From assembly GCA_910578555.1 (NCBI GenBank), contig CAJTPS010000008.1, positions 1-32,338 on the forward strand: a DNA stretch of 32,338 nt. Reading direction: 5' to 3'. The notes under the pieces were generated by a model. It was not told where the DNA came from. It was given only the letters and a program-made list of their open reading frames with translations, and searched no databases. The position numbers were made by a program, and so were the translations under genes. Origin of the DNA: an uncultured Lachnospiraceae bacterium (GTDB lineage: Bacteria; Bacillota; Clostridia; Lachnospirales; Lachnospiraceae). This document shows positions 15,375-22,796 of this stretch, one piece after another. The first letter of the stretch is position 1. Each line of letters begins with the position of its first letter.

Positions 15375-15707
15375 TTAGATCATACCTTTAATTCTCGCAA
15401 GCTCACCGTTATCTAAAGTCCTTCCACGGCTTAATACCACTAAATTATGCCAATCGGCTTTCGATACCCGTGTGAGAGAATCCAGTTTCACAAAGGACGG
15501 TTTCATAAACGGCGGCTTATAGATCCTTAACCTCTCATTTGTCGGAAATGCAAGTTTACGTTCTTTTCCCTTAACAGACGATACATTCAATACTTCAATA
15601 TAATCAGCGGCTACAAATACGACCAGATATGTCCTGTCATAAGCCGGAAACGCGCCATCTTTAAACCTTACTCTTCCATGAGCACCGTGACCTTCCATAA
15701 AATACAT
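15375..15707 (-). CDS. PemK/MazF-like toxin of a Panacea toxin-antitoxin pair
   Basis: The protein has 110 residues, basic and small. The pattern GRVRFKDG, then RTYLVVFVAADYIEVLNVSS, KPSFVKLDSLT and VVLSRGRTLDNGELARI suggests a PemK/MazF-like beta-barrel RNase, with the late 'L...el..I' helix. Its ATG shares one base with the stop of the antitoxin gene (TAATG), so translation is coupled. The antitoxin-first order and the adjacent Panacea protein support the toxin assignment better than the sequence alone. A terminator follows. Panacea antitoxins pair with very diverse toxins, so another toxin fold is possible. Confidence 0.6.
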   Translation of the reverse strand: MYFMEGHGAHGRVRFKDGAFPAYDRTYLVVFVAADYIEVLNVSSVKGKERKLAFPTNERLRIYKPPFMKPSFVKLDSLTRVSKADWHNLVVLSRGRTLDNGELARIKGMI

Positions 15708-16360
15708 TAATAGATCACCAGCCTTCCATGATCCAAATAAACGCTATATGTGTCATCCTCAGCCGATAATGAAAATTTTTCCAGCTGGTCTATAATCTCG
15801 TCTGTTAATACAAAACCATCATAGTAAAATGTTACACCATTAATGATTTCACTTGCCGTCACATCATTTGCCGCCTCTCTATAAGCAGAAATAATTTCTC
15901 TCATCCGGTTGATATCTTCAGTCTGGGACATCATGTCAACGACCGAGAGTGTCTTATCATGATACCCTGTACGATCAGTACCGTTGTCAAACGCGACTTT
16001 CCAAAAGTGAAAGGTGTGATTGATATCGGAAAGCTCTCTTGCCGTTGCGCTTCCGAATATGCTCATAATCAGATTACGGATCATATATTCTCTCTCCGAA
16101 AAGTCCGGTTGATAAACATCACTGTCTCGCTTAAACCCGATATAATCGTTCTTATATCTCAATCTGACTTTCTCAACCACACACCCATTCTGAAACGCTA
16201 ACACCTGATCGTTGAATAAAGGTTCTCCATACTCCGCAATGTTTGCTAAGTCTGCCAATACCAGTAGCTTTTGCAGTTTCATATTTCCGTCATATGTGTT
16301 TGGCATAGAATCAGCACCGTTTTTAATGAAAAACTTTGCAAAGTCATATACATCTTTCAT
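15707..16360 (-). CDS. Panacea (SocA/DUF4065) domain antitoxin
   Basis: From the ATG at 16360 (AGGAGG 8 bases upstream) the protein has 217 residues. Residues 1-150 have the Panacea/SocA pattern: VYDFAKFFIKN, KLQKLLVLADLANIAEYGEPLF, then VLAFQNGCVVEKVRLRY, the helix-rich core seen in SocA and phage GepA proteins, and a closing helix ATARELSDINHTFHFW. The C-terminal 60 residues are a separate beta-rich piece (TFYYDGFVLTDEIIDQLEKFS) that could bind the toxin. Panacea proteins neutralise many kinds of toxin. The pair has its own promoter and terminator between the two large operons. Confidence 0.8.
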   Translation of the reverse strand: MKDVYDFAKFFIKNGADSMPNTYDGNMKLQKLLVLADLANIAEYGEPLFNDQVLAFQNGCVVEKVRLRYKNDYIGFKRDSDVYQPDFSEREYMIRNLIMSIFGSATARELSDINHTFHFWKVAFDNGTDRTGYHDKTLSVVDMMSQTEDINRMREIISAYREAANDVTASEIINGVTFYYDGFVLTDEIIDQLEKFSLSAEDDTYSVYLDHGRLVIY

Positions 16361-16454
16361 CCTGACATCCTCCTTTAAAATATTGCTTCTTAGAATCAAA
16401 GCAACCCCAATATGCCACACATATCATTCATAGAATTATTGCATCGGATTTTAT

Positions 16455-16490
16455 TATATACAGTATATATTCAGAACTATCCTCCGTCAA
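16455..16490 (-). promoter_or_regulatory. Promoter with overlapping palindrome for the toxin-antitoxin pair
   Basis: On the minus strand TTGACG (16490-16485) is followed after 17 bases by TATACT (16467-16462), a good sigma-A promoter. A near-perfect palindrome, TATATACAGTATATA (16455-16469), covers the -10 box and could be the operator for self-repression, as is usual in toxin-antitoxin operons. Transcription would start about 90 bases before the antitoxin ATG. Confidence 0.65.
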
Positions 16491-16578
16491 GAAAAAGCCG
16501 AACACAATAAAACCCTTGAGATTTCAGGTTGAAGAAATACCAGATCCAGCCTCATCATCCGTTCTTCTGCCGCTACCC

Positions 16579-17610
16579 TTACGCCATCAGCACCAGCTTC
16601 CCGTCATTATCCATACTGTACTTCTTCCCGCTCCTGCTCTCCTCCAGCAGAGCAAACAGGCAGCGCAGTTCGTCTAACAATTCTTCGACGCAGCACTGCG
16701 CATCGAACCTCCTCATCTCCACACGCTGTTCACTTTCAGGCGTCCTGTGGTCACGCACATCGACATTGATATGTTCCAGATTCACGGCCTGATAGTGCGG
16801 ATAATCTTCTTTTCTCACATCCGTGCTGTCGATACTCGGGTCGATCTCCGTGTAAACCTCCGTGTTAATAACATGCACCAGTTCTCCGATCGGTGCACCG
16901 GGCATTTTATCAAACGTCTGCACTATCCCGCAAAATGCCGGCAGTTCTCCGATCTCGTGCAGGAAAGGAGCGTTTCCCACATCGCCTGATCTCCGCAGGA
17001 TGTCATACCGGAAATTTTCTCCTTTCACCGCATCGGCATAGAGCACAAGGAAGTTCTGCAGCCACCGCAGATTATTGCCAAATGCAGTCGCCAGATCAAG
17101 GGATATATGTCCACCGCCGCCTGTCTGCCAGTCGGAGTCCGGTCTGCACGAACCTCTGCGGAAGAAAAGGTAATTGAGGATCTCTCTATGCCTTTCATAG
17201 AATGCAAAGGTGACCGGCTGTGCCTGCAGTTCGATACAGTTCGGATCCAGATCAAAATTAACCGTCCATGTCTCCTTGCAAAATTTGCCTTTGCCCTTAC
17301 ATACCAGCGTAAGCGTTATTTTCTTTGCCTCATATAACGACGATTCATGTTTTTTTCTGCCCGGCTCTACTGTGACGCTTTCCAGTGTTGTACTGCCTTT
17401 TTGGAACTTTCCAGATTTTCCTGCCGCCGCAATATCGTTCACCCAGTTTATGATTTCCACACCTGCCGCCCTGATCTGCCCTAATGCCGTCTCATCGGGT
17501 TTCGCCTGCTTCCTGGACCCGCCCGGGCTCCACGCCAGATCCTTCAATCCAAAAATAAATTCTTCTCTGCGAAACGTAAACTCCGTTCCGATTTTTACTG
17601 TATCATACAT
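16579..17610 (-). CDS. Divergent amidoligase-like (glutamine-synthetase-fold) protein
   Basis: From the ATG at 17610 (AGGAG 9 bases upstream) the protein has 343 residues. It has the order of motifs seen in COOH-NH2 ligases of the amidoligase type: KIGTEFTFR near the start, CIELQAQPVTF in the middle, GGGGHISLDL, and near the end EMRRFDAQCCVEELLDEL. These would supply the Glu, Glu, His and Arg/Glu residues around ATP and metal. Such enzymes join amino groups to carboxylates of peptides or wall material. Several other stretches are unlike known members. It is the last gene of the second operon, about 130 bp after a GH73-like gene. Another GS-like or unrelated fold remains possible. Confidence 0.45.
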   Translation of the reverse strand: MYDTVKIGTEFTFRREEFIFGLKDLAWSPGGSRKQAKPDETALGQIRAAGVEIINWVNDIAAAGKSGKFQKGSTTLESVTVEPGRKKHESSLYEAKKITLTLVCKGKGKFCKETWTVNFDLDPNCIELQAQPVTFAFYERHREILNYLFFRRGSCRPDSDWQTGGGGHISLDLATAFGNNLRWLQNFLVLYADAVKGENFRYDILRRSGDVGNAPFLHEIGELPAFCGIVQTFDKMPGAPIGELVHVINTEVYTEIDPSIDSTDVRKEDYPHYQAVNLEHINVDVRDHRTPESEQRVEMRRFDAQCCVEELLDELRCLFALLEESRSGKKYSMDNDGKLVLMA

Positions 17611-17740
17611 TTTCTTATTCTCCTTCTGATCATGAATCGCCGTCTGCACTTTTTCCTGTAACAGCACAGCCGTTTAACCATTATTTCCATTCCGAAACGT
17701 TCTACGCTGAAGAACACGGATCACCGTCCATCTGTCCGCC

Positions 17741-18160
17741 CTACATGACGTCATATGCCGTCAGTCCGTACCGCTCCACCAGCTCCACGATTCTTCCCTC
17801 GAATGTCTCGTCCTGACTGTAGGGATACGCCGCGCTCTGCAGGCACTGTGCCGCCAGAATATAGTATTCTTTTCCCAGATCCTCCCAGTTGGGATTCCGC
17901 TGCCCGGCTCCCCGCCATGTGGCCAGATACTCATTATGCGAGCGGACAGCATCCGACACGGTCTCATGACTGTGTATGCCGTCGTGGCGGAGCGGGAAAA
18001 GGCATTGGTACTCCCGATAAACCGCCGCACTTCCCCAATCGGTGCCGATGATGGCAAGCGCCGTCGTAATGGACGGCAGGCAGATACGTCTGGTCCGCCA
18101 GTCCGCCATTGCCGCTTCCGCAACCGGCACAAAGAATCTGATCTTATCAAACCGTGTCAT
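17741..18160 (-). CDS. GH73/glucosaminidase-like protein lacking the usual catalytic Glu
   Basis: I chose the ATG at 18160; a GTG three bases earlier has better spacing to GGAGG, and an ATG at 18199 lies inside the upstream gene without a site. The 139-140 residues match a GH73/FlgJ-type glucosaminidase along their length: FFVPVAEAAMADW, PSITTALAIIGTDWGSAAVY, CLFPLRHDG (for NLFGIK), a YLATWRGAGQRNPNWEDLG helix and an AAYPYSQDETFEGRIVELVE repeat near the end. Where active enzymes read 'AILESGWG', this one reads AIIGTDWG, so the catalytic Glu position holds Gly. There is no signal peptide. It could be a pseudoenzyme that binds peptidoglycan or precursors, or it could use a different acid. Confidence 0.7.
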   Translation of the reverse strand: MTRFDKIRFFVPVAEAAMADWRTRRICLPSITTALAIIGTDWGSAAVYREYQCLFPLRHDGIHSHETVSDAVRSHNEYLATWRGAGQRNPNWEDLGKEYYILAAQCLQSAAYPYSQDETFEGRIVELVERYGLTAYDVM

Positions 18161-18188
18161 CACGCAATTTCCCTCCGTCCTGAAGCGG

Positions 18189-20852
18189 TCACGCTTCATC
18201 CGTCTTGTAAACCGTTAATTTGTTTCTCTCGTTTATGTACTCATACTCCACCCGGTCCATACGCTGTTTCACCAGATAGATTCCTAAGCCGCCCTCCTTT
18301 CGCTGCTCTAATAGCTGTTCCACATCCGGGTCCGGACGTTCGAGCGGATTGTAAGGAATACCGTCGTCTTCGAAGTACAGCATGATCTCCTTCTTCGCCT
18401 TGTCTTCCCTGTATCCTCCCGTTTTACCGTTCCCGTTCTCATCGATGCGGATACCGACCGTGACTTCCTCGGCACCGCTGTAATAACAGATATTGGAATA
18501 AATCTCATCCACCGCCATCTGGATCTTCATGGCGGTCTTCATGGAAATGCCGTTGTCCTCCAGCACTCCTTCCACAAAACCAGCGAAGTCTTTCATCTTA
18601 TCCATATCCGGCTTATCGCTTTTTTCCTCGAACCCGCTGCCGTGATAGGTGACTGCCAGCATGGTAATATCGTCAAACCGGGCTGTGCCCTCCTGAAAGA
18701 GATCCACGTCTCTCCACAACTTCTGCAGCAGTTCTTCGGGTGTGACACTGCCCGCATCCGCAACGGCTTGCAGCAGCCGGTCCTCGCCGTATAGCTTCTG
18801 CTGCAGGCTGGTCGCTTCCGTCACACCATCGGTATATAGCAGCAGCGTATCCCCCTGTCTTAAGCGGAAGCTGCCCTGTCTGTACACGGCGTCTTCCATG
18901 CCCGCGAAGACCAGTCCGCCCAGCATGTCATCGTATTCACATGTGCCGTTCTTACGCCGAAGCAGCGGTCTGCAGTGCCCGGCATTAATATATGTGACTT
19001 CGCCGGTCGCGATATCCAGCACGCCGATCCAGGCGGTGACAAACATGCCGTTCTTATTGTTGTCGCAGAGGCTCCGGTTAATCTCCTCCGCCATGCGCGA
19101 CAATTCGTCTCTTTCCTGCCTGACTGCCATCAACCGGCTGCGGATCAGTGTCCTGGACACGACCATGAACAGCGCCGCCGGCACGCCTTTGCCGGATACG
19201 TCCGCCATGACGAATGCCAGACGGTTCTCATCCAGCAGGAAGAAATCATAGAAGTCTCCTCCCACGCCTTTCGCCGGCGTCATGGAAGCCGCCAGGTCAA
19301 ACTCATCCCGGTCGTCAAACGCCCCTTCCGATTCTGGCAGCATATCCGCCTGTAGGTGGGATGCCACCTGAATCTCCGTCCGGATACGCTCCTTCTCCGC
19401 AGTGATCGAAGCAAGATTCTCTACATAATTCTGCAGTTGCTCCGCCATACCGTTAAAAGCATGTCCCAGATCTTCGATCTCATCGCCCGTGCGAAGTCTG
19501 ATCCTGTAGTCCAGATTGCCGCCGTCCAGCTTTGCCACCTCTTCGGTCAGTCTGCGGATCGGTGCCGTCAGCTTCCTTGCAAAAAGTGTTCCAAAGATAC
19601 AGCCCGACAGAATAATTACGGTCAAAACAGCTATAAAAAATACGATTACCCTGTGAATCGCCGTATCCTGCCTGTCCGCCATATCCCCGGCCAATGACAG
19701 AATCATCTGCTGGCTTGCTTTTGCCGGCGCCACGATTTCCGCCACGTCGATGACCGTGACAAAGCTCCATCCCAGATTTTCCAGCGGTGCATAAGCCAGA
19801 TATACCGCTTTTCCATCTAACGATAATTTCGTAAACCCTGACCTGCCTTCCACCATGCCTGTCACCGCTTCAGCAAGCGCCCGGTTGCCGCTCTCCCGCA
19901 GGTCCACCGACTGTTCCGCATAAGCCGCAGTCTCGCCCCGGGCGCTGCCCGACACCAGCACCTGCCCTTTCTCATTGACCAGAAAAGCGTAACCTTCCTC
20001 ACCGATATCAACGTTCAGAACGGCGTGATTGACTGTGTCCAGATAAGAACCCACGCCCGCCACCGCCACGACCGCTCCGTCATGATAGACCGGGCTGGCA
20101 CAGACAATACAGTCCCCACCTTCATGGATATCCCTGATCACATCTGTATATACGATCTGCCCCGGTTCACTTTCACTGGCACGCATATACCACTGTCTTG
20201 CCGCCGCCTCATACAAGAGCGGTGGTTCCTGATCCGCCTCCGCTTCTGTCGCCGGATATTTGCTGTATGCAAGATAATCCGCCTGAATCATCCAGCCGCT
20301 CTGTGTCGCCACGTAAGTGGACGACACCATATCATTATGCGCGTTGTACTGCACCAGCAGGTCCTGGATATTTCCCAGCTTTAGAATTTCTTCCGTGAGA
20401 GGCGGTGCTACACCGTCTCCCTGCTTTCCTTCCGCCAGTTCTTCCGACCACAATAACTGCGCCGCCAGTCGGTCGGAATCGCGCACCGGCAGCGCCACCC
20501 GCCGGTCAGGGTAGCTTTCCGGTCCAGCGTAGATCTCCTGTGCCTGCGCGGCGATGCCGAGTACATACGCCTCCACTGCCGCAAACTTCTCCTCGATATA
20601 CGCCGCCTTCTCCACCGCTATGCCCAGCAGATGATCCACCGCCATCCTCTCCAGCGCCGCCTCTGCGTCCTCCGCAGCGGTCTGCCCCAGTTCTGTACCG
20701 TTTTCCATTGCAATATGTTTCATGGAATAGAGACTGTATACGCTGATCATGCCGGAGACCATTACCGCCGCCGACACCATCGCTAACAGCAGCCGGTTAA
20801 GTTTCTGACCAATCCTCTTCTTTTTACGCGCCTTATGCTTTCTTTTTGCCAT
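18189..20852 (-). CDS. Sensor protein dCache-HAMP-SpoIIE phosphatase-HATPase kinase
   Basis: From the ATG at 20852 the protein has 887 residues. The layout is: a membrane helix about 21-44, a large extracellular region (dCache type) to about 396, a second helix about 397-423, HAMP to about 475, a SpoIIE/PP2C phosphatase about 510-735, and an RsbW-like HATPase about 750-880. The phosphatase shows GVGGDFYDFF, VMADVSGKGVPAALFM, LYTDGVTEATS and DDITMLAV. The HATPase shows MAVDEIYSN, FEDDGIPYNP and GGLGIYLVKQ. It would dephosphorylate, and with the HATPase part also phosphorylate, a STAS antagonist, such as the one encoded at 22074-22382. A TTG at 20885 is a less likely start. It follows the GNAT-like gene by 35 bp. 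Confidence 0.92.
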   Translation of the reverse strand: MAKRKHKARKKKRIGQKLNRLLLAMVSAAVMVSGMISVYSLYSMKHIAMENGTELGQTAAEDAEAALERMAVDHLLGIAVEKAAYIEEKFAAVEAYVLGIAAQAQEIYAGPESYPDRRVALPVRDSDRLAAQLLWSEELAEGKQGDGVAPPLTEEILKLGNIQDLLVQYNAHNDMVSSTYVATQSGWMIQADYLAYSKYPATEAEADQEPPLLYEAAARQWYMRASESEPGQIVYTDVIRDIHEGGDCIVCASPVYHDGAVVAVAGVGSYLDTVNHAVLNVDIGEEGYAFLVNEKGQVLVSGSARGETAAYAEQSVDLRESGNRALAEAVTGMVEGRSGFTKLSLDGKAVYLAYAPLENLGWSFVTVIDVAEIVAPAKASQQMILSLAGDMADRQDTAIHRVIVFFIAVLTVIILSGCIFGTLFARKLTAPIRRLTEEVAKLDGGNLDYRIRLRTGDEIEDLGHAFNGMAEQLQNYVENLASITAEKERIRTEIQVASHLQADMLPESEGAFDDRDEFDLAASMTPAKGVGGDFYDFFLLDENRLAFVMADVSGKGVPAALFMVVSRTLIRSRLMAVRQERDELSRMAEEINRSLCDNNKNGMFVTAWIGVLDIATGEVTYINAGHCRPLLRRKNGTCEYDDMLGGLVFAGMEDAVYRQGSFRLRQGDTLLLYTDGVTEATSLQQKLYGEDRLLQAVADAGSVTPEELLQKLWRDVDLFQEGTARFDDITMLAVTYHGSGFEEKSDKPDMDKMKDFAGFVEGVLEDNGISMKTAMKIQMAVDEIYSNICYYSGAEEVTVGIRIDENGNGKTGGYREDKAKKEIMLYFEDDGIPYNPLERPDPDVEQLLEQRKEGGLGIYLVKQRMDRVEYEYINERNKLTVYKTDEA

Positions 20853-20887
20853 ATTAATAACCGTGCCTTTCCATAAGCAATTCAAAA

Positions 20888-22039
20888 TTAATAATTTTTA
20901 GCCTGTTTTTTGTTTCTTTGCCGCCGGCATTCTTTATAGCACGCCTCCACATACCGGATCAGGTTCGCGAACTCGCCGCTCACCCAGTAATCTTCAAAGT
21001 AGATTTCCACCTCGCCCTCATGGTGCAGCACCATATATTCCCGCTCGCTGCACAGGGGTTTTAATCCGGTAAAGAAATACCCCATGTTTTGCAAGGTTTC
21101 ATACGCCCACACCGCGCCCGGATCATTGCAGTTCAAGAATATGACCACTGTCTGCTTCCCCTTAAACGGATATCGGGTGTGCAGTTTGGTGATCCGTTTG
21201 ACCAGATCTCTTCCTGCGCGTCTGATATCCACCGTCAGGCTGTGCTGCAGATTATCATTGGCATACTCCATCTCCGTATAGACCGGAAGCCGTTCTGCCG
21301 GGTCTTTTGCTTCCCCGCGTTCCGCACCCTCCGGCTGCCTATGGATCTGTGCATCTGCAAGCGTATATTCCGCCCCGAGCGAACCGTATATATCCCGGCA
21401 GAATGCACGATGCTCATCCGGAAGATACAGCGTTCCCGCGTCCCGCTTACCGACCGCACGAATCTGTATGCCCTGAGAGTGTTTACGATTCCTGCCGTTA
21501 TTGTAGGAATGCATGATGTGATCCATGTCAAACACATTCATTACCAGACCTGTTGCCCGCAGTCCCAGCCGGTACAATAACCGCTGCGTCACATCATGGA
21601 ACAGTACCGGCAGACAGAATGCCGCCGAGTAACCGCGTGACAGGAGCAATCCCATACCATATTCAAAAAAAGGCATTGCCAGACCGTAGCCTCTGTATTT
21701 TTTGCGAAAAATCTGGGACGCAATCTCACACATGGATTCCTTCGGATAAAATTCCTTGAGGATCATCATGCCGATGATCCCGTCCTCCTCCGTCTCGGCG
21801 ATCAGGAAGGTAATGATCCCCTCCTCCGCCTCTTTACGCAGATATTCCGGATCATAGAATCCTGTCTTAAAGTAGGTATCTCCGTATTCATCGCTGATAC
21901 AAGCTATCATCCCTGTCTCGTCTCCCGCCCGGAACTTCCGGAGGTGCACGGTGATTGACCGTTTCTCCCTGTTTTCCAATATAAGTGTCTGTTCTGTTTT
22001 TACGTCTGTTTCCACATCCGTTTTTGTGACTGCTTCCAT
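20888..22039 (-). CDS. GNAT-domain protein of the partner-switch cluster
   Basis: The protein has 383 residues, with GGAGGAG before the ATG. Residues about 28-175 form a GNAT acyltransferase domain: ITVHLRKFRAGDETGMI, AETEEDGIIGMMIL, the acetyl-CoA loop in RKKYRGYGLAMPFFEYGM, and LLYRLGLRATG. A second, unassigned part (about 180-383) holds the Cys-containing DEHRAFCRDIYGS and a final beta region (KQTVVIFLNCNDPGAVWAY, GYFFTGLKPLCSEREYMVLHH) that resembles a partial second GNAT lobe. It has no signal peptide. It lies between the STAS gene and the SpoIIE sensor gene, an arrangement of signalling genes seen in other clostridia. Its substrate is unknown. Confidence 0.75.
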   Translation of the reverse strand: MEAVTKTDVETDVKTEQTLILENREKRSITVHLRKFRAGDETGMIACISDEYGDTYFKTGFYDPEYLRKEAEEGIITFLIAETEEDGIIGMMILKEFYPKESMCEIASQIFRKKYRGYGLAMPFFEYGMGLLLSRGYSAAFCLPVLFHDVTQRLLYRLGLRATGLVMNVFDMDHIMHSYNNGRNRKHSQGIQIRAVGKRDAGTLYLPDEHRAFCRDIYGSLGAEYTLADAQIHRQPEGAERGEAKDPAERLPVYTEMEYANDNLQHSLTVDIRRAGRDLVKRITKLHTRYPFKGKQTVVIFLNCNDPGAVWAYETLQNMGYFFTGLKPLCSEREYMVLHHEGEVEIYFEDYWVSGEFANLIRYVEACYKECRRQRNKKQAKNY

Positions 22040-22073
22040 GTTTTCTCCTCCCTCCGCACATTAACGGACGGTA

Positions 22074-22382
22074 TTACACCCCTTTCTTTACGTTCAAGAT
22101 ATCCAGGAATCCTGTGATATGCAGTACTTCCATTACTTCATCATTAACGCCCCGTATCGTAAGGCCGCCGTTCTGTCTGCGCATAATCTTATGGGTCGCC
22201 AGCAGGACGCGCAGCCCCGCCGATGATATGTACTCCAGTTCGGAGAAATCCAGAATCAGCTCGGCCAGTCCCGCCGTCTTTCCCGCCAGTATTTCCTCCA
22301 GCTGCGGCGCCGTCGTCGTATCCAGCCGCCCCTTGACATATAAAATCAGTTTATCTTTCTCTATCTTCTCATCAACTATCAT
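22074..22382 (-). CDS. STAS-domain anti-sigma-factor antagonist (RsbV/SpoIIAA type)
   Basis: I chose the ATG at 22382, with GGAGG 6 bases upstream and 2 bp after the previous stop. The 102-residue protein is one STAS domain: LILYVKGRLDTTTAPQLEEI, AELILDFSELEYISSAGLRVL and GGLTIRGVNDEVMEVLHITG, with Ser54 (in ISSAGL) at the usual phosphorylation site. It would bind the HATPase part of the sensor at 18189-20852 and be dephosphorylated by its SpoIIE part. No sigma factor gene is seen in the window, so the downstream target could be a protein other than sigma. Confidence 0.92.
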   Translation of the reverse strand: MIVDEKIEKDKLILYVKGRLDTTTAPQLEEILAGKTAGLAELILDFSELEYISSAGLRVLLATHKIMRRQNGGLTIRGVNDEVMEVLHITGFLDILNVKKGV

Positions 22383-22384
22383 AG

Positions 22385-22669
22385 TCATCCTCCATTTTCG
22401 TCTTCCATCCACACGGGCTTTCTCGCGAATCCCACGTGATAGGTGATCTTCTCCATTGTCAGTTCATGCTCTCCGAGCTGATAACGCCCTACGGCGATAT
22501 CTTTGCCGATAATCATCCCTTTCGGATAATCGCTCAGGCAGCGGTTTAAGAGTTCGGCCTGCGCTTCCTTACTCTCCTCCGACAGCGGGTTATTCGGGTT
22601 TACGCTGCCAATGGGTACCAGCTTGACATAGTGAACGTCCGTCAACGCCGCTTTCTCTCTCTTGTCCAT
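22385..22669 (-). CDS. Small unrecognised protein following the long DUF2589 gene
   Basis: The protein has 94 residues and is unrecognised. It has a Glu/Leu-rich helix (SEESKEAQAELLNRCLSDYP) and a beta-rich C-terminus (KDIAVGRYQLGEHELTMEKI, then VGFARKPVWME). AAGGAAA precedes the ATG. It lies after the long DUF2589 gene, with a GC-rich hairpin between, and its stop falls just before the STAS start. The layout, a helix then a GRYxxG beta part, loosely matches the protein at 24072-24473 (GRYHTGDVLYVESI), suggesting two copies of a DUF2589-associated partner. That similarity is weak. Confidence 0.6.
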   Translation of the reverse strand: MDKREKAALTDVHYVKLVPIGSVNPNNPLSEESKEAQAELLNRCLSDYPKGMIIGKDIAVGRYQLGEHELTMEKITYHVGFARKPVWMEDENGG

Positions 22670-22757
22670 TTACCGATTTCCTTTCATGCAGGTTTCCGCC
22701 CTGCCGCATCGAATCTACTATTATGTCACAGATTTCATTTTCCCATAGCATAATAGC

Positions 22758-22782
22758 GGGGCAGCCCGCAAGGAGCCGCCCC
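22758..22782. other. GC-rich hairpin between the DUF2589 gene and the next gene
   Basis: The arms GGGGCAGC (22758-22765) and GCCGCCCC (22775-22782) pair with one mismatch on the plus strand, or one wobble on the minus strand. The hairpin lies just downstream of the long DUF2589 stop. No T run follows on the leftward transcript, so it is more likely a pausing, attenuation or RNA-stability element than a terminator. Confidence 0.5.
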
Positions 22783-22796
22783 TGTGAGTCTGTTAC

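Noticed and set aside
15129..15416. Plus-strand frame across the operon control region
   Set aside because: AT-rich frame over the terminator, Spo0A-like boxes and direct repeat, with no ribosome site.
16505..16578. Possible terminator after the amidoligase-like gene
   Set aside because: The inverted repeats there are short and mismatched, with no convincing stem before a T run.
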